Below are positions 16,077-23,015 of a DNA stretch of 58,475 nucleotides, piece by piece. The notes beneath the pieces were generated by a model that saw only the letters and a list, made by a program, of their open reading frames with translations, was not told the DNA's origin and did no database searches. The DNA lies in IMG/VR virus record IMGVR_UViG_3300003937_000086, positions 1-58,475 of that record, one strand, 5' to 3'. The number at the start of each line of letters is the position of its first letter. The stretch's first letter is position 1. Origin of the DNA: a virus. The position numbers and the translations under genes are program-made.

Positions 16077-18271
16077 TGACCTACAGATATTTGCGTAACC
16101 TACGCGACAGCAAAGCCCAGAAAACAAGCGAACTCGATAACCTTAATCTAAAGAAACCATCATTTAAGAATAAAGCGGACTACCGAGAATGGTGCAGTAA
16201 CAATAATACTGACCACGTATTCTATTCTTGTGTCGAAGGACGCGCCCCATCAAAACGAGTCAGCAACGACAATCCGGTTCACAAAATCCACGGTGTAGTA
16301 GCTGACTACGACTCACCCCTCGATTGGAAATCTTTTCGGAATAAGTTGGCCAACGCTTGTGTGGGTATACCACTCCCCACGTGGGCTAGCCGAACTCAAA
16401 GTGGTTACCTCCGACTAGTTTGGGAATTTGATTCGTCCATACCGATTGACCCCTCTATGTATGACTCGTTCATGGGTTATATCAACAAGTCGCTGAAGAT
16501 GGATAAACTCTTTGCTGGTTTCGATAAGACTTCATTAAAACCCAATCAATATTTTGAGTTAGGTGAAGACTGGATTAAAACAGGAGACGAGATCCCGACA
16601 GACGTGGTCCATGCCTGCCTGTCTAAGGCTGTGTCATCAAAACCGCCGGAATCTTCAGATACATCGGTTCCCCTAGACGTGGTTGCACCGGAAGTCGAAT
16701 CCCGATTCCCGAACCGCTGGTTCGGTGAGTTTGAAGTAGGAGCCAGAGGCCCGTTGTTCTGGATCGATGATGGAATCGACCGAGACGGTTGTCAGGTCGT
16801 GGAGGACGGCGTTGTGTGTTACAGCGACCGTGCTGGTAAAGGGTTCATGAGTTGGGGAGATATCTTCGGCGGTTCGTTCGTCAAAGACTACGAGACCAAG
16901 AAGCTGTCTACCCTACTCGACGAGTACTGGTTCAATGGTAAGACCTTCTTCAAGCTCCTATACGGAAACGCCGTGTCGATACCGAAGGAGCAACTCCTGC
17001 TAGAGCTTCGGCAAGCGGGGTTCTCTGTCAGGGTCAGGAGAGGTAGGGCGATCAGCGAGGTGGAGGAAGCTCTCCTCACGGTGAGCAACAACAACCGTAT
17101 CGACGAGATCGCACCTGTTGTGTTCTCAAGCGAACGTATTGTGTCCTACAATGCTACCCGTATTCTCAACTGCTCTAACCTAGTTCCGGTGGAGCCAGAC
17201 TCAGACGGAGATCCAGCCAAGTGGCCGTTCCTGCACCAATGGCTGAATCAGCTATTCGCGAATAGCTCAAAGAACTCCGCCTTAGATTATTTTTACTCAT
17301 GGATGCAGCGTTTCTACACTGCGGTTTTGGATAGGGTTCCCTTACAGGGACAAGCTCTGCTGCTGGTCGGGCCGACAGGTCGCGGCAAGTCGCTATTGTC
17401 GAACAAAATTATCAGTGGCCTTGTAGGGGGTTTCTCTGATGCGTCTGACTACCTGTCAGGTCAGACGAAGTTCAACAAAGACTTAGGTCGTGTCGCCTCA
17501 TGGGTTATTGACGATACGACCTCAGCAGCTAGCTTTCAAGACCAGAGACGTGCGACCGAACTGCTCAAGCGTGCGGTAGCCAATCCAAGAGTCGAGTATA
17601 TGGCCAAGTATGCGGACGCCATGTCTATTCCTTGGACAGGTAGAGTTATTCTGTCGCTGAACATGGACGCCAACTCGCTGTCAGTGATCCCGTCTCTGGA
17701 TACCAGTAACCGCGATAAGCTCATGGCTTTGTTGATTAGCAATAAGTCCACTAATAGTTTTCCGGCTAACTCTCAGCTAGAGGCTACCATCGAACAAGAG
17801 CTGCCGCACTTCGGTAAGTTCCTGCTCGACTGGAAGGTTCCCAAAGAGGTCGAGGACGTTGGTCGGTTCGGTGTGCAGTCATTCATCGACCCCACCATCG
17901 CGGACGCCGCTTACGACAACAGTAGTCGCAGTTCCATCGCGGAGTTGGTCGAGTTCTTCGCCAAGCGTTGCCGTGAGATTCACCCTGACATGGGTAAATG
18001 GAGCGGGACTCTGACTGAGTTTCAGGTGATGGTGCATGAACTAAACAACGGTCGTGACGTTGGTTCTTCCCGTAATCTGGAGTTCTGCCGACGAGGCATG
18101 ATCACTCTGGAAGAAGCTAGTCGGGTCAATAACAAGATCCGTCCCGTCATGTCCCAAGGACAGGGCGGCGGTAAATTATGGAGTATTGATCTCAGCGAGA
18201 ATTACGATATAGGTTATGCAGCGGATGACAAACGAGGACATTCAGATAAAGAGGCAGGAGCTTTGCGGTGA
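16076..18271 (+). CDS. Primase-helicase (D5/VirE-like), 731 aa
   Basis: Predicted to unwind and prime at the replication fork. Residues of about 60-140 contain VHKIHGVVADYDSPLD and SGYLRLVWEFDSSIP, resembling the acidic strand and core of archaeo-eukaryotic-type primases. The ATPase lies at about 420-560, with Walker A LVGPTGRGKSLL (about 430), Walker B ASWVIDDTTSA and a sensor-like segment RVILSLNMDAN. This order fits the superfamily 3 or VapE/D5-type helicases encoded beside phage polymerases. Its ATG overlaps the polymerase stop. The last 55 bases overlap the next small gene. The primase activity is an inference; the ATPase call is firmer. Confidence 0.8.
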   Translation: MTYRYLRNLRDSKAQKTSELDNLNLKKPSFKNKADYREWCSNNNTDHVFYSCVEGRAPSKRVSNDNPVHKIHGVVADYDSPLDWKSFRNKLANACVGIPLPTWASRTQSGYLRLVWEFDSSIPIDPSMYDSFMGYINKSLKMDKLFAGFDKTSLKPNQYFELGEDWIKTGDEIPTDVVHACLSKAVSSKPPESSDTSVPLDVVAPEVESRFPNRWFGEFEVGARGPLFWIDDGIDRDGCQVVEDGVVCYSDRAGKGFMSWGDIFGGSFVKDYETKKLSTLLDEYWFNGKTFFKLLYGNAVSIPKEQLLLELRQAGFSVRVRRGRAISEVEEALLTVSNNNRIDEIAPVVFSSERIVSYNATRILNCSNLVPVEPDSDGDPAKWPFLHQWLNQLFANSSKNSALDYFYSWMQRFYTAVLDRVPLQGQALLLVGPTGRGKSLLSNKIISGLVGGFSDASDYLSGQTKFNKDLGRVASWVIDDTTSAASFQDQRRATELLKRAVANPRVEYMAKYADAMSIPWTGRVILSLNMDANSLSVIPSLDTSNRDKLMALLISNKSTNSFPANSQLEATIEQELPHFGKFLLDWKVPKEVEDVGRFGVQSFIDPTIADAAYDNSSRSSIAELVEFFAKRCREIHPDMGKWSGTLTEFQVMVHELNNGRDVGSSRNLEFCRRGMITLEEASRVNNKIRPVMSQGQGGGKLWSIDLSENYDIGYAADDKRGHSDKEAGALR

Positions 18272-18452
18272 GTTCTGGTTAGACCTGCGTGAAGCGATAG
18301 AGGCTGTGGGGGGAGACCCATCTACCATAGACCTCTACGCGGATGCCCCGCTGAGTGAGTTTATCGAACTCGTCGCGCCAAACGGAATAAGGCCCATCTT
18401 TAAAAATACGGGTCATATTCACCACAAAAAACTACCGCCGGAGGAAGAATGA
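18225..18452 (+). CDS. Small acidic protein, 75 aa
   Basis: Overlaps the end of the primase-helicase gene in another frame. Alternative ATGs are at 18216 and 18225; I give the second (MTNEDIQIKRQELCGEF) without strong evidence. Helical first half (WLDLREAIEAVGG), then an acidic and Pro-containing end. Its 3' end overlaps the convergent PD-(D/E)XK gene by about 20 bp, so this is the boundary between the plus-strand replication block and the minus-strand lysis block. Function unknown. Confidence 0.5.
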   Translation: MTNEDIQIKRQELCGEFWLDLREAIEAVGGDPSTIDLYADAPLSEFIELVAPNGIRPIFKNTGHIHHKKLPPEEE

Positions 18453-18950
18453 CTCGAAAGCGTCGGGCCGACGGGTCTTCTTAATCTCGATATTGTATCC
18501 GTCGGCCTTGAAGCGGAACCCGTCTTTGTCGTGAGTCCCTCTCTTGTTGAATCGTTTTTTGTGGATGATCGTCTTCTTGGGCGTCCACCCACAGAGCCAC
18601 ACCTTCCGTAGACCTTTGTGGACTCGCATGAAGAAGTATACGTCGGCCTCAAACTTGCTGAACTTAGTGCTGACTACTGAGGCGTTGTATTCCAGCTTAG
18701 GTGGGGTGTTGCAGCTCTTAGCCTTAACGTCAACCTTGAGACCTTTGTATTCGTAGTCGTGGGTGTAGGACTTGTCGCCGACGTAGTCGAACTGCTTGAA
18801 GGTATTCTCGAAAGCGACCTCACCTAAGAAGCCTGTCATGTTGCCTTTGCCGTTCGTGAACGATGTCCTTAACTCTCCTAAAGCGTCGGATCTCCGGCAC
18901 GCTTCCGCGACATCTTCAGGAGTAGGTTTGTATAGTATGAATCGACTCAT
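18432..18950 (-). CDS. PD-(D/E)XK nuclease-like protein, 172 aa
   Basis: Residues of about 38-80 carry the core of a restriction-endonuclease fold: MTGFLGEVAFENTFKQF (Glu helix), then YEYKGLKVDVKAKS, where VDVKAK is the D-x-K half of the active site. A later WLCGWTPKKTI strand fits the fold. Total size matches small phage nucleases with no extra domain. It could be a recombination nuclease, a host-DNA degradation enzyme or a DNA-end processing factor. It lies convergent to the replication block and overlaps the next upstream gene by 4 bp. Confidence 0.7.
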   Translation of the reverse strand: MSRFILYKPTPEDVAEACRRSDALGELRTSFTNGKGNMTGFLGEVAFENTFKQFDYVGDKSYTHDYEYKGLKVDVKAKSCNTPPKLEYNASVVSTKFSKFEADVYFFMRVHKGLRKVWLCGWTPKKTIIHKKRFNKRGTHDKDGFRFKADGYNIEIKKTRRPDAFESFFLRR

Positions 18951-19228
18951 GATTTGCGCTTACGCGCTTTCTTCAGGAGCCTTTTTTTGCTCCTGTATCT
19001 CGCAGTCTTCTCCGCGATCTTCTTAGGCTGCTTGACGTGCTGCTTGCCTTTCCGCATACCTTTCCGCTTCTTGCGACTGGTTCGGGCATATTCCTCGTCA
19101 GTCAAAGCCTCACGCGCAGCCTTTGGCAAATATCGCTCTCCCGTTTTGAGTGAAGGCTTTCCAGACTTGGTTCCCCATTTCTCATCAGTCCAATTATCGA
19201 GAGATTTTTGTGAAGCTTTCTTAGGCAT
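18947..19228 (-). CDS. Small basic protein, DUF5872-like, 93 aa
   Basis: Begins KASQKSLDNWTDEKWGTKSG, continues with TGERYLPKAAREALTDEEYA and ends in a very Lys/Arg-rich tail. I recognise this layout as the DUF5872-type family known from large DNA viruses and aquatic phages; function is unknown, though the charge suggests nucleic-acid binding. The stop overlaps the start of the nuclease-like gene and its own start overlaps the stop of the next upstream gene. The family name is from memory. Confidence 0.65.
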   Translation of the reverse strand: MPKKASQKSLDNWTDEKWGTKSGKPSLKTGERYLPKAAREALTDEEYARTSRKKRKGMRKGKQHVKQPKKIAEKTARYRSKKRLLKKARKRKS

Positions 19229-19404
19229 TAGTAACCGGATTGGGGTTTAGATCGTTTACGGATAATCTTCTTAGCCTTCTTCTTGGTAGACGGCTTAGTG
19301 TGGCCGTAGCCTTTCTTCTTCATGGCAAGGTGCTGCTCGTAGGTGTTAGCCTTGTAGCCTTTACCAGACTTATCGTACATCATGTGTGGTTTAAAATCCT
19401 TCAT
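19228..19404 (-). CDS. Tiny basic protein, 58 aa
   Basis: I choose ATG 19404 (MKDFKPHMMYDKSGKGYKA) because it overlaps the upstream stop in a TAATG junction; a longer frame up to 19473 would overlap the 59-aa gene almost entirely. The pattern MYDKSGKGYKANTYEQHL, then MKKKGYGHTKP, is a small-protein type I have seen beside structural genes of aquatic phages. The C-terminus is Lys-rich. Function unknown. Confidence 0.6.
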   Translation of the reverse strand: MKDFKPHMMYDKSGKGYKANTYEQHLAMKKKGYGHTKPSTKKKAKKIIRKRSKPQSGY

Positions 19405-19583
19405 TAGTCTCTGTATCCTCCTCCGTTTTTCTTGTATCTTGCTGCTAATAGCTGTGCTTTTCGTGCGGACCATTGGCCAGCTTTACCGCCTTTGGTTCCG
19501 GCCTTGATTGAGTTAAATAAACGCTTCCTCATCGTAGGCTTCGTGTAGTTGCCTGCCTCGTTGACCTTTGATTTCTTTTTCAT
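19404..19583 (-). CDS. Tiny basic protein, 59 aa
   Basis: Read directly from the minus strand: starts ATG 19583 and stops TAA 19404-19406. The motif KVNEAGNYTKPTMRKRLF, then KAGTKGGKAGQWSARKAQLL, is highly conserved in my memory of marine and freshwater phage genomes, where such proteins follow one another in small clusters. Strongly positively charged, with no cysteine and no transmembrane segment. It overlaps the metallopeptidase gene upstream by 4 bp and the 58-aa gene downstream by 1 bp. Function unknown. Confidence 0.75.
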   Translation of the reverse strand: MKKKSKVNEAGNYTKPTMRKRLFNSIKAGTKGGKAGQWSARKAQLLAARYKKNGGGYRD

Positions 19584-19867
19584 TTTAGGCGTTTAAGGAT
19601 TCGTTCGTAGGCTGGAAAGAAGACCTCGTCGATGCATCGGACACAGGCTTCCTCTTCAAAGTTCTCGCAGAACGAGATACCAGCGATGTGGAAGGCGGCG
19701 TGTAGCATTTCATGACGTAAGGTCGGGATGATTTCGTGTTCTGGTAGCTTGTTGTGTAACTGGATTATCCGCTTCTCATGAAGATACTGACCGTAACAGT
19801 CCTCTAACTCAGTCTTGTGGATCTTGATCCGCTGACCTGCAATCGTGACTGATTTTAGGGATTTCAC
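19580..19867 (-). CDS. Small zinc metallopeptidase-like protein, 95 aa
   Basis: Carries LRHEMLHAAFHIAG at about residues 50-63, a clear HExxH zinc motif, followed by FEEEACVRCIDEVF, where the EEExC segment is a plausible third ligand. Size and layout resemble the SprT/ImmA-like minimal metallopeptidases that phages encode. It could process a phage or host regulator, but no target is visible. It is encoded between an HNH protein and two tiny basic proteins with 4-bp overlaps on both sides. Confidence 0.75.
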   Translation of the reverse strand: MKSLKSVTIAGQRIKIHKTELEDCYGQYLHEKRIIQLHNKLPEHEIIPTLRHEMLHAAFHIAGISFCENFEEEACVRCIDEVFFPAYERILKRLK

Positions 19868-20079
19868 TTCTTGGATCTGTTACTTGATTTACTGAGTAGT
19901 TGTAAGTTCCCGCGTGAGTTGTTTCTAGGATTACCATCTTTGTGGTCAACGTCCTTGCCCTTGACCCGCTTGCCTAAAAGCCTCTTCATCTTACGGCGTG
20001 CGCCATTACGGCTAGCCCGATTCTTTTTCTGCTCCGGCTTGCTGTGGTAGTTATCGTATTCTTTTTGGTAGTTCCTCAT
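19864..20079 (-). CDS. HNH endonuclease, minimal, 71 aa
   Basis: Basic N-terminus then KGKDVDHKDGNPRNNSRGNL, matching the phage HNH family pattern with D-H and N-N-x-x-x-N-L, and ends QLLSKSSNRSKK. This is the short form that phages carry as a nuclease or packaging accessory. It overlaps the endolysin gene by 4 bp upstream and the metallopeptidase gene downstream. The same genome also carries a second HNH protein at 11165-11713. Confidence 0.8.
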   Translation of the reverse strand: MRNYQKEYDNYHSKPEQKKNRASRNGARRKMKRLLGKRVKGKDVDHKDGNPRNNSRGNLQLLSKSSNRSKK

Positions 20080-20729
20080 GGGTTGTTAAAGTAACTGACA
20101 ATCGCCTGTGCGTATACGTCGGCCAGTAGTGAGTGCTTTGCGTCAAAGAGAACCCATTCCTTTGGGCAGCTACCGAAGAAAGGTTCGCAGATCACGGCTG
20201 GTGGTGGCACGCTCCTCAAGAACCCGCCCCCGCGACCGCCCGATTCAATCGCCTTAATCCCTCTGTCCGACTGCACCTTAAAGGTCTCGGCGTGGGCTTC
20301 GCGGAAACACTCAGCCAGACGGCGACCGTTGTTGCTGGTGTGGTAATGTAAATATTCGTAGCCCTCTGCTTTCGAGCTTGAGTAACTGTTGAAGTGCAGT
20401 TCAATCGCGATGTCGCACTTCTCCTTCGCGACGCTCTCACCCAACCAGTTCATCGAACCGCTGTAGCTATCCGACGGGTAGTCATCGAACACAACGGATT
20501 GAATCCCTTGGTGGCGCAGGTGGCTCTTCAGCAGGTCTGCGACCTTCTTGTTGTAAGTCCACTCGGTCACACCTCCGACTGATACTGCGCCTTTATCGCC
20601 TATTCGACTGTGTCCCACACAGATGGCTACCTTCTTGAGATTCTTAACCTTCTTACGCTTTACGGCTTTAGCCGCTCTGTAAGCGGCTACAAGTTCTAGG
20701 ATCTTGTCGAGTATCTGGCTTGGACTCAT
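20076..20729 (-). CDS. N-acetylmuramoyl-L-alanine amidase (endolysin), 217 aa
   Basis: Peptidoglycan amidase of the Amidase_3 type. Zinc ligands are visible as CVGHSR (His), VTEWTYNK (Glu) and IELHFNS (His), with catalytic Glu in VICEPFFG near the end. Residues 1-30 are a Lys-rich helical leader with no classical signal peptide, so export probably relies on a holin. It lies directly downstream of the spanin-like pair in a minus-strand lysis cassette with 4-bp overlaps. Role: degrades the cell wall at the end of infection. Confidence 0.88.
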   Translation of the reverse strand: MSPSQILDKILELVAAYRAAKAVKRKKVKNLKKVAICVGHSRIGDKGAVSVGGVTEWTYNKKVADLLKSHLRHQGIQSVVFDDYPSDSYSGSMNWLGESVAKEKCDIAIELHFNSYSSSKAEGYEYLHYHTSNNGRRLAECFREAHAETFKVQSDRGIKAIESGGRGGGFLRSVPPPAVICEPFFGSCPKEWVLFDAKHSLLADVYAQAIVSYFNNP

Positions 20730-20962
20730 TTACCGATGATGATTGCGCGACGGTATGAATAATCGCTGTGAAACTTCTGGCCTCGTCCTTTTAGCTGGCC
20801 TTCTTTAAACTGATACGTGACGCCCTCAACCAGCGTCACCGTCGGAGGGTCGAGCAATGCGCTCTCGTTCAAACTTGAGTCGTTTCGCCAAGCGTTCGAT
20901 CCGCAGCTTGGCAGCAGGAGAGCCATCAGCGGCAAGCTCATCAATGTCGTCTTCCAGTTCAT
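20726..20962 (-). CDS. Lipoprotein, outer-membrane spanin (Rz1-like) candidate, 78 aa
   Basis: N-terminal signal with a lipobox: MNWKTTLMSLPLMALLLPSC, where Cys20 would be lipidated. The mature part is short, polar and starts with GSNAWRND. The gene begins inside the upstream spanin-like gene in another frame (overlap 20826-20962) and ends at the endolysin start, the classical Rz/Rz1 arrangement. It lacks the Pro-rich stretch of lambda Rz1, so the call rests on lipobox, size and nested position. Confidence 0.65.
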   Translation of the reverse strand: MNWKTTLMSLPLMALLLPSCGSNAWRNDSSLNESALLDPPTVTLVEGVTYQFKEGQLKGRGQKFHSDYSYRRAIIIGK

Positions 20963-21035
20963 AAACGTATGTCCTTTGTTTGAGACCGACGTAAGCTATG
21001 TATGCCTTAGCTGCTGCGGTCAGTAGTTTGATCAT
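20826..21035 (-). CDS. Inner-membrane spanin (Rz-like) candidate, 69 aa
   Basis: N-terminal segment MIKLLTAAAKAYIAYVGLKQ is a short, weak transmembrane anchor, followed by a charged helical region (YELEDDIDELAADGSPAAKL, RIERLAKRLKFERERI) that could be the periplasmic coiled coil. It overlaps the Rz1-like lipoprotein gene by 137 bp in another frame, which is the main evidence for a spanin pair. It is short for an i-spanin. If wrong, it is an unknown small membrane protein of the lysis cassette. Confidence 0.5.
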   Translation of the reverse strand: MIKLLTAAAKAYIAYVGLKQRTYVYELEDDIDELAADGSPAAKLRIERLAKRLKFERERIARPSDGDAG

Positions 21036-21451
21036 TTCTTCTCTAAAGGTCGTCTGTAGTAATACCCGCCTTCACCTTTAAAAATCTCAGAAAAATCTTT
21101 TTCGCCAGCTAGCGTATTCTTTATAGTCTTATGCGTCATCCCCTTTAAGAGCATTCCGTCGGGGGCGAAACTAGCTTGGTGTTTCAGCCACTCGCCTTTT
21201 AGACCTTTTTCTTTGTTTTCGGGATGCCATACCCAAGCTTCGTGCGCGTAGCCGAGTTCTTTTTCCGGTTGCTCTACGTCGGGTTGCCTTTCTGTAGGGT
21301 TGTCAGGTATTGGTGGTTTAGGTATGAGTAAAGGATACTTCTTTTTAAGCAACCTCCCGATAACTTCGTTATACCCTTTAGATTCAGGGTCGAAGCCAGC
21401 TCCTTTGTCAACAACCCGCGCCTCTACCCCTTTTTCAAATGAGTCGGACAT
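21032..21451 (-). CDS. Unknown protein in the lysis cassette, 139 aa
   Basis: Begins MSDSFEKGVEARVVDKGAGF; soluble, charged and Pro-rich in the middle (LLIPKPPIPDNPTERQPD), with an aromatic AHEAWVWHPENKEKG segment and a C-terminal GGYYYRRPLEKK. It overlaps the spanin-like gene by 4 bp and lies just after the holin candidates. The middle resembles proline-rich linkers of exported or wall-associated proteins, but no signal peptide is visible. Function unknown. Confidence 0.5.
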   Translation of the reverse strand: MSDSFEKGVEARVVDKGAGFDPESKGYNEVIGRLLKKKYPLLIPKPPIPDNPTERQPDVEQPEKELGYAHEAWVWHPENKEKGLKGEWLKHQASFAPDGMLLKGMTHKTIKNTLAGEKDFSEIFKGEGGYYYRRPLEKK

Positions 21452-21458
21452 TCCCTAA

Positions 21459-21638
21459 TCACTTATCCTTAGCCTTGAACACGTTGAGCGCGAGCCAGTC
21501 GATGACCTTGTAGGCTTTACCGATGAAGGTATCGTCCTTCGGTGTAGGGGTGAGGGCAGCGATAGCGGATGCGGCTGCGATGACGGCGGTAACAACCCCG
21601 AAGAGCTGTTCTTTGTTTTCGATGATGTAGTTAATCAT
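21459..21638 (-). CDS. Small membrane protein, holin or antiholin candidate, 59 aa
   Basis: Read from the sequence: ATG 21638 to TGA 21459-21461. A hydrophobic helix (LFGVVTAVIAAASAIAALTP) follows a short charged N-terminus and is followed by a Lys-rich soluble end (VFKAKDK). This one-helix type is common in marine phages next to lysis genes. The start overlaps the stop of the second membrane protein (ATGA), typical for paired holin/antiholin genes. Confidence 0.6.
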   Translation of the reverse strand: MINYIIENKEQLFGVVTAVIAAASAIAALTPTPKDDTFIGKAYKVIDWLALNVFKAKDK

Positions 21639-21817
21639 TTTTTCTTACGGTTACGGAATTTCTCAACTGCCGTTATAGCAGAGAGGACGGCGATGAACAA
21701 GCCGAGAAAAGTTGATAGAAGTTGGATGCCAGTATCGAGATCTTCAGGTAAGGTAGACATGAAAGCGATAGCGGAACCAACTATGCCGGATATGGGATGT
21801 GTGATGTGTTGGAGCAT
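21635..21817 (-). CDS. Small membrane protein, holin candidate, 60 aa
   Basis: Two hydrophobic stretches, GIVGSAIAFMSTL and LLSTFLGLFIAVLSAITAV, separated by an acidic hinge, and a Lys/Arg-rich C-terminus (VEKFRNRKKK): a typical small holin layout. It starts the lysis cassette, downstream of the serine-protease gene. Holins are too diverse to name by sequence; identity rests on topology and place. Confidence 0.6.
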   Translation of the reverse strand: MLQHITHPISGIVGSAIAFMSTLPEDLDTGIQLLSTFLGLFIAVLSAITAVEKFRNRKKK

Positions 21818-21848
21818 TGTAGTTCAGTAGGTTAGGTGTGTTGATCGG

Positions 21849-23012
21849 TTAGATCTGCGGGAATGTTGAGAAATCTGCTTCGGTAACTGTATAGTTTGTC
21901 GATACCCCTGCCTGCGTGTCAGCGGTCGAGATCATGGTGTTGATGTCTGAAATATAGTCTGCTATAGGAGTCCCCGATCCTGCACCACCAAACGTCCAAA
22001 CAGTTACAAGCACAAGCTCTCTATCAACAATTAGGAATGCGGGGTTACCGCTATCCCCGCTAATTTTATTCTCATGGAAAATGAGCCTGTTGGGGTCAGT
22101 GGGTGTCCGCATCCTACCACCGGAATTCCAGTCAATAATGAGAGCTTTCTCCTCTTGGTCTAACCCAAGGCAGGCCGTCTTGACCTGTTCATTAACTAAG
22201 TAGCTAGTGTAGTCGCTAGGCATCACATAGCAGGGCTTAATCGTATCTGGTAGGTCACTGTCTAAAGTATAGATCGTTAAGTCTGGGTGGTAGTTTGTAG
22301 ATTCTGGGTGTCGGGCTTTTCCGGCCACAGTGCGGTCATGAACCGTCCCGTCTTTCTCCACGAATCTCACCACTGCGCCCACAGAATACTCGTAGTGTGC
22401 CGCTCCAATGACGTGCCTTGGAGTCACCAGTGTCCCCGCTCTCTTGTGGCTACCGCTACTGTTCCAAGGGGACGCGCACGTAATATCTAGGTCTCCACAC
22501 CACAAATCAGGGTTTCTGACATAGGTGGAACTCGCGTGATCCTGAGATGTGAATATCTTCCCGTTGACCCCCATGCTCATAGACTCATCCAGCAAGTCGT
22601 CGATTTGCTGAGAGCAATGAGTAGATAAAGAGATTTGCGGCTCAAGGTCAGGCAACAGGTCTTCGTCTTCGGGTTTCAAAGAGAGCCATTCAAGTTCAGT
22701 AACGATGGATAGTTCTCCTTGCTCAATATAAGGCTGGAGCGCAGAGAGATCATCAGAGGTCACTCTCCAAGTCGCGAGTTGAAGCATTAGTTGACCACTT
22801 CCATCAGTAGTTGTCTGGAGATCCTCGGCTGGTGGTAGTCCGTGAAGAGTCGATGCTTTAGCACCGCCGATTGGGTAGCCTCGCGACTCGTCAACGTATC
22901 CATACAGTGCGGGATAGGCTTCCGGTGTGGCAAGAAAATAAAACCATCCGGTGTCCGCCTGATCTTGTTGCAACTCAGTGAGTGGTTCGTCGATGTAGTC
23001 TTCTTCGGGCAT
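21849..23012 (-). CDS. Chymotrypsin-like serine protease in the tail gene cluster, 387 aa
   Basis: The C-terminal half holds a complete trypsin-type triad: GTLVTPRHVIGAAHYEY (His), HPDLTIYTLDSDL (Asp) and ISGDSGNPAF (Ser, G-D-S-G). The N-terminal half (to about residue 170) is acidic and not recognised; it may attach the protease to the virion. No signal peptide is visible, so it is likely carried in or on the particle rather than exported. It is encoded between the lectin-fold fibre gene and the holin candidates on the minus strand. It may trim host surface or virion proteins. Phage chymotrypsin-fold enzymes are uncommon among tail genes. Confidence 0.8.
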   Translation of the reverse strand: MPEEDYIDEPLTELQQDQADTGWFYFLATPEAYPALYGYVDESRGYPIGGAKASTLHGLPPAEDLQTTTDGSGQLMLQLATWRVTSDDLSALQPYIEQGELSIVTELEWLSLKPEDEDLLPDLEPQISLSTHCSQQIDDLLDESMSMGVNGKIFTSQDHASSTYVRNPDLWCGDLDITCASPWNSSGSHKRAGTLVTPRHVIGAAHYEYSVGAVVRFVEKDGTVHDRTVAGKARHPESTNYHPDLTIYTLDSDLPDTIKPCYVMPSDYTSYLVNEQVKTACLGLDQEEKALIIDWNSGGRMRTPTDPNRLIFHENKISGDSGNPAFLIVDRELVLVTVWTFGGAGSGTPIADYISDINTMISTADTQAGVSTNYTVTEADFSTFPQI

Positions 23013-23015
23013 GGC

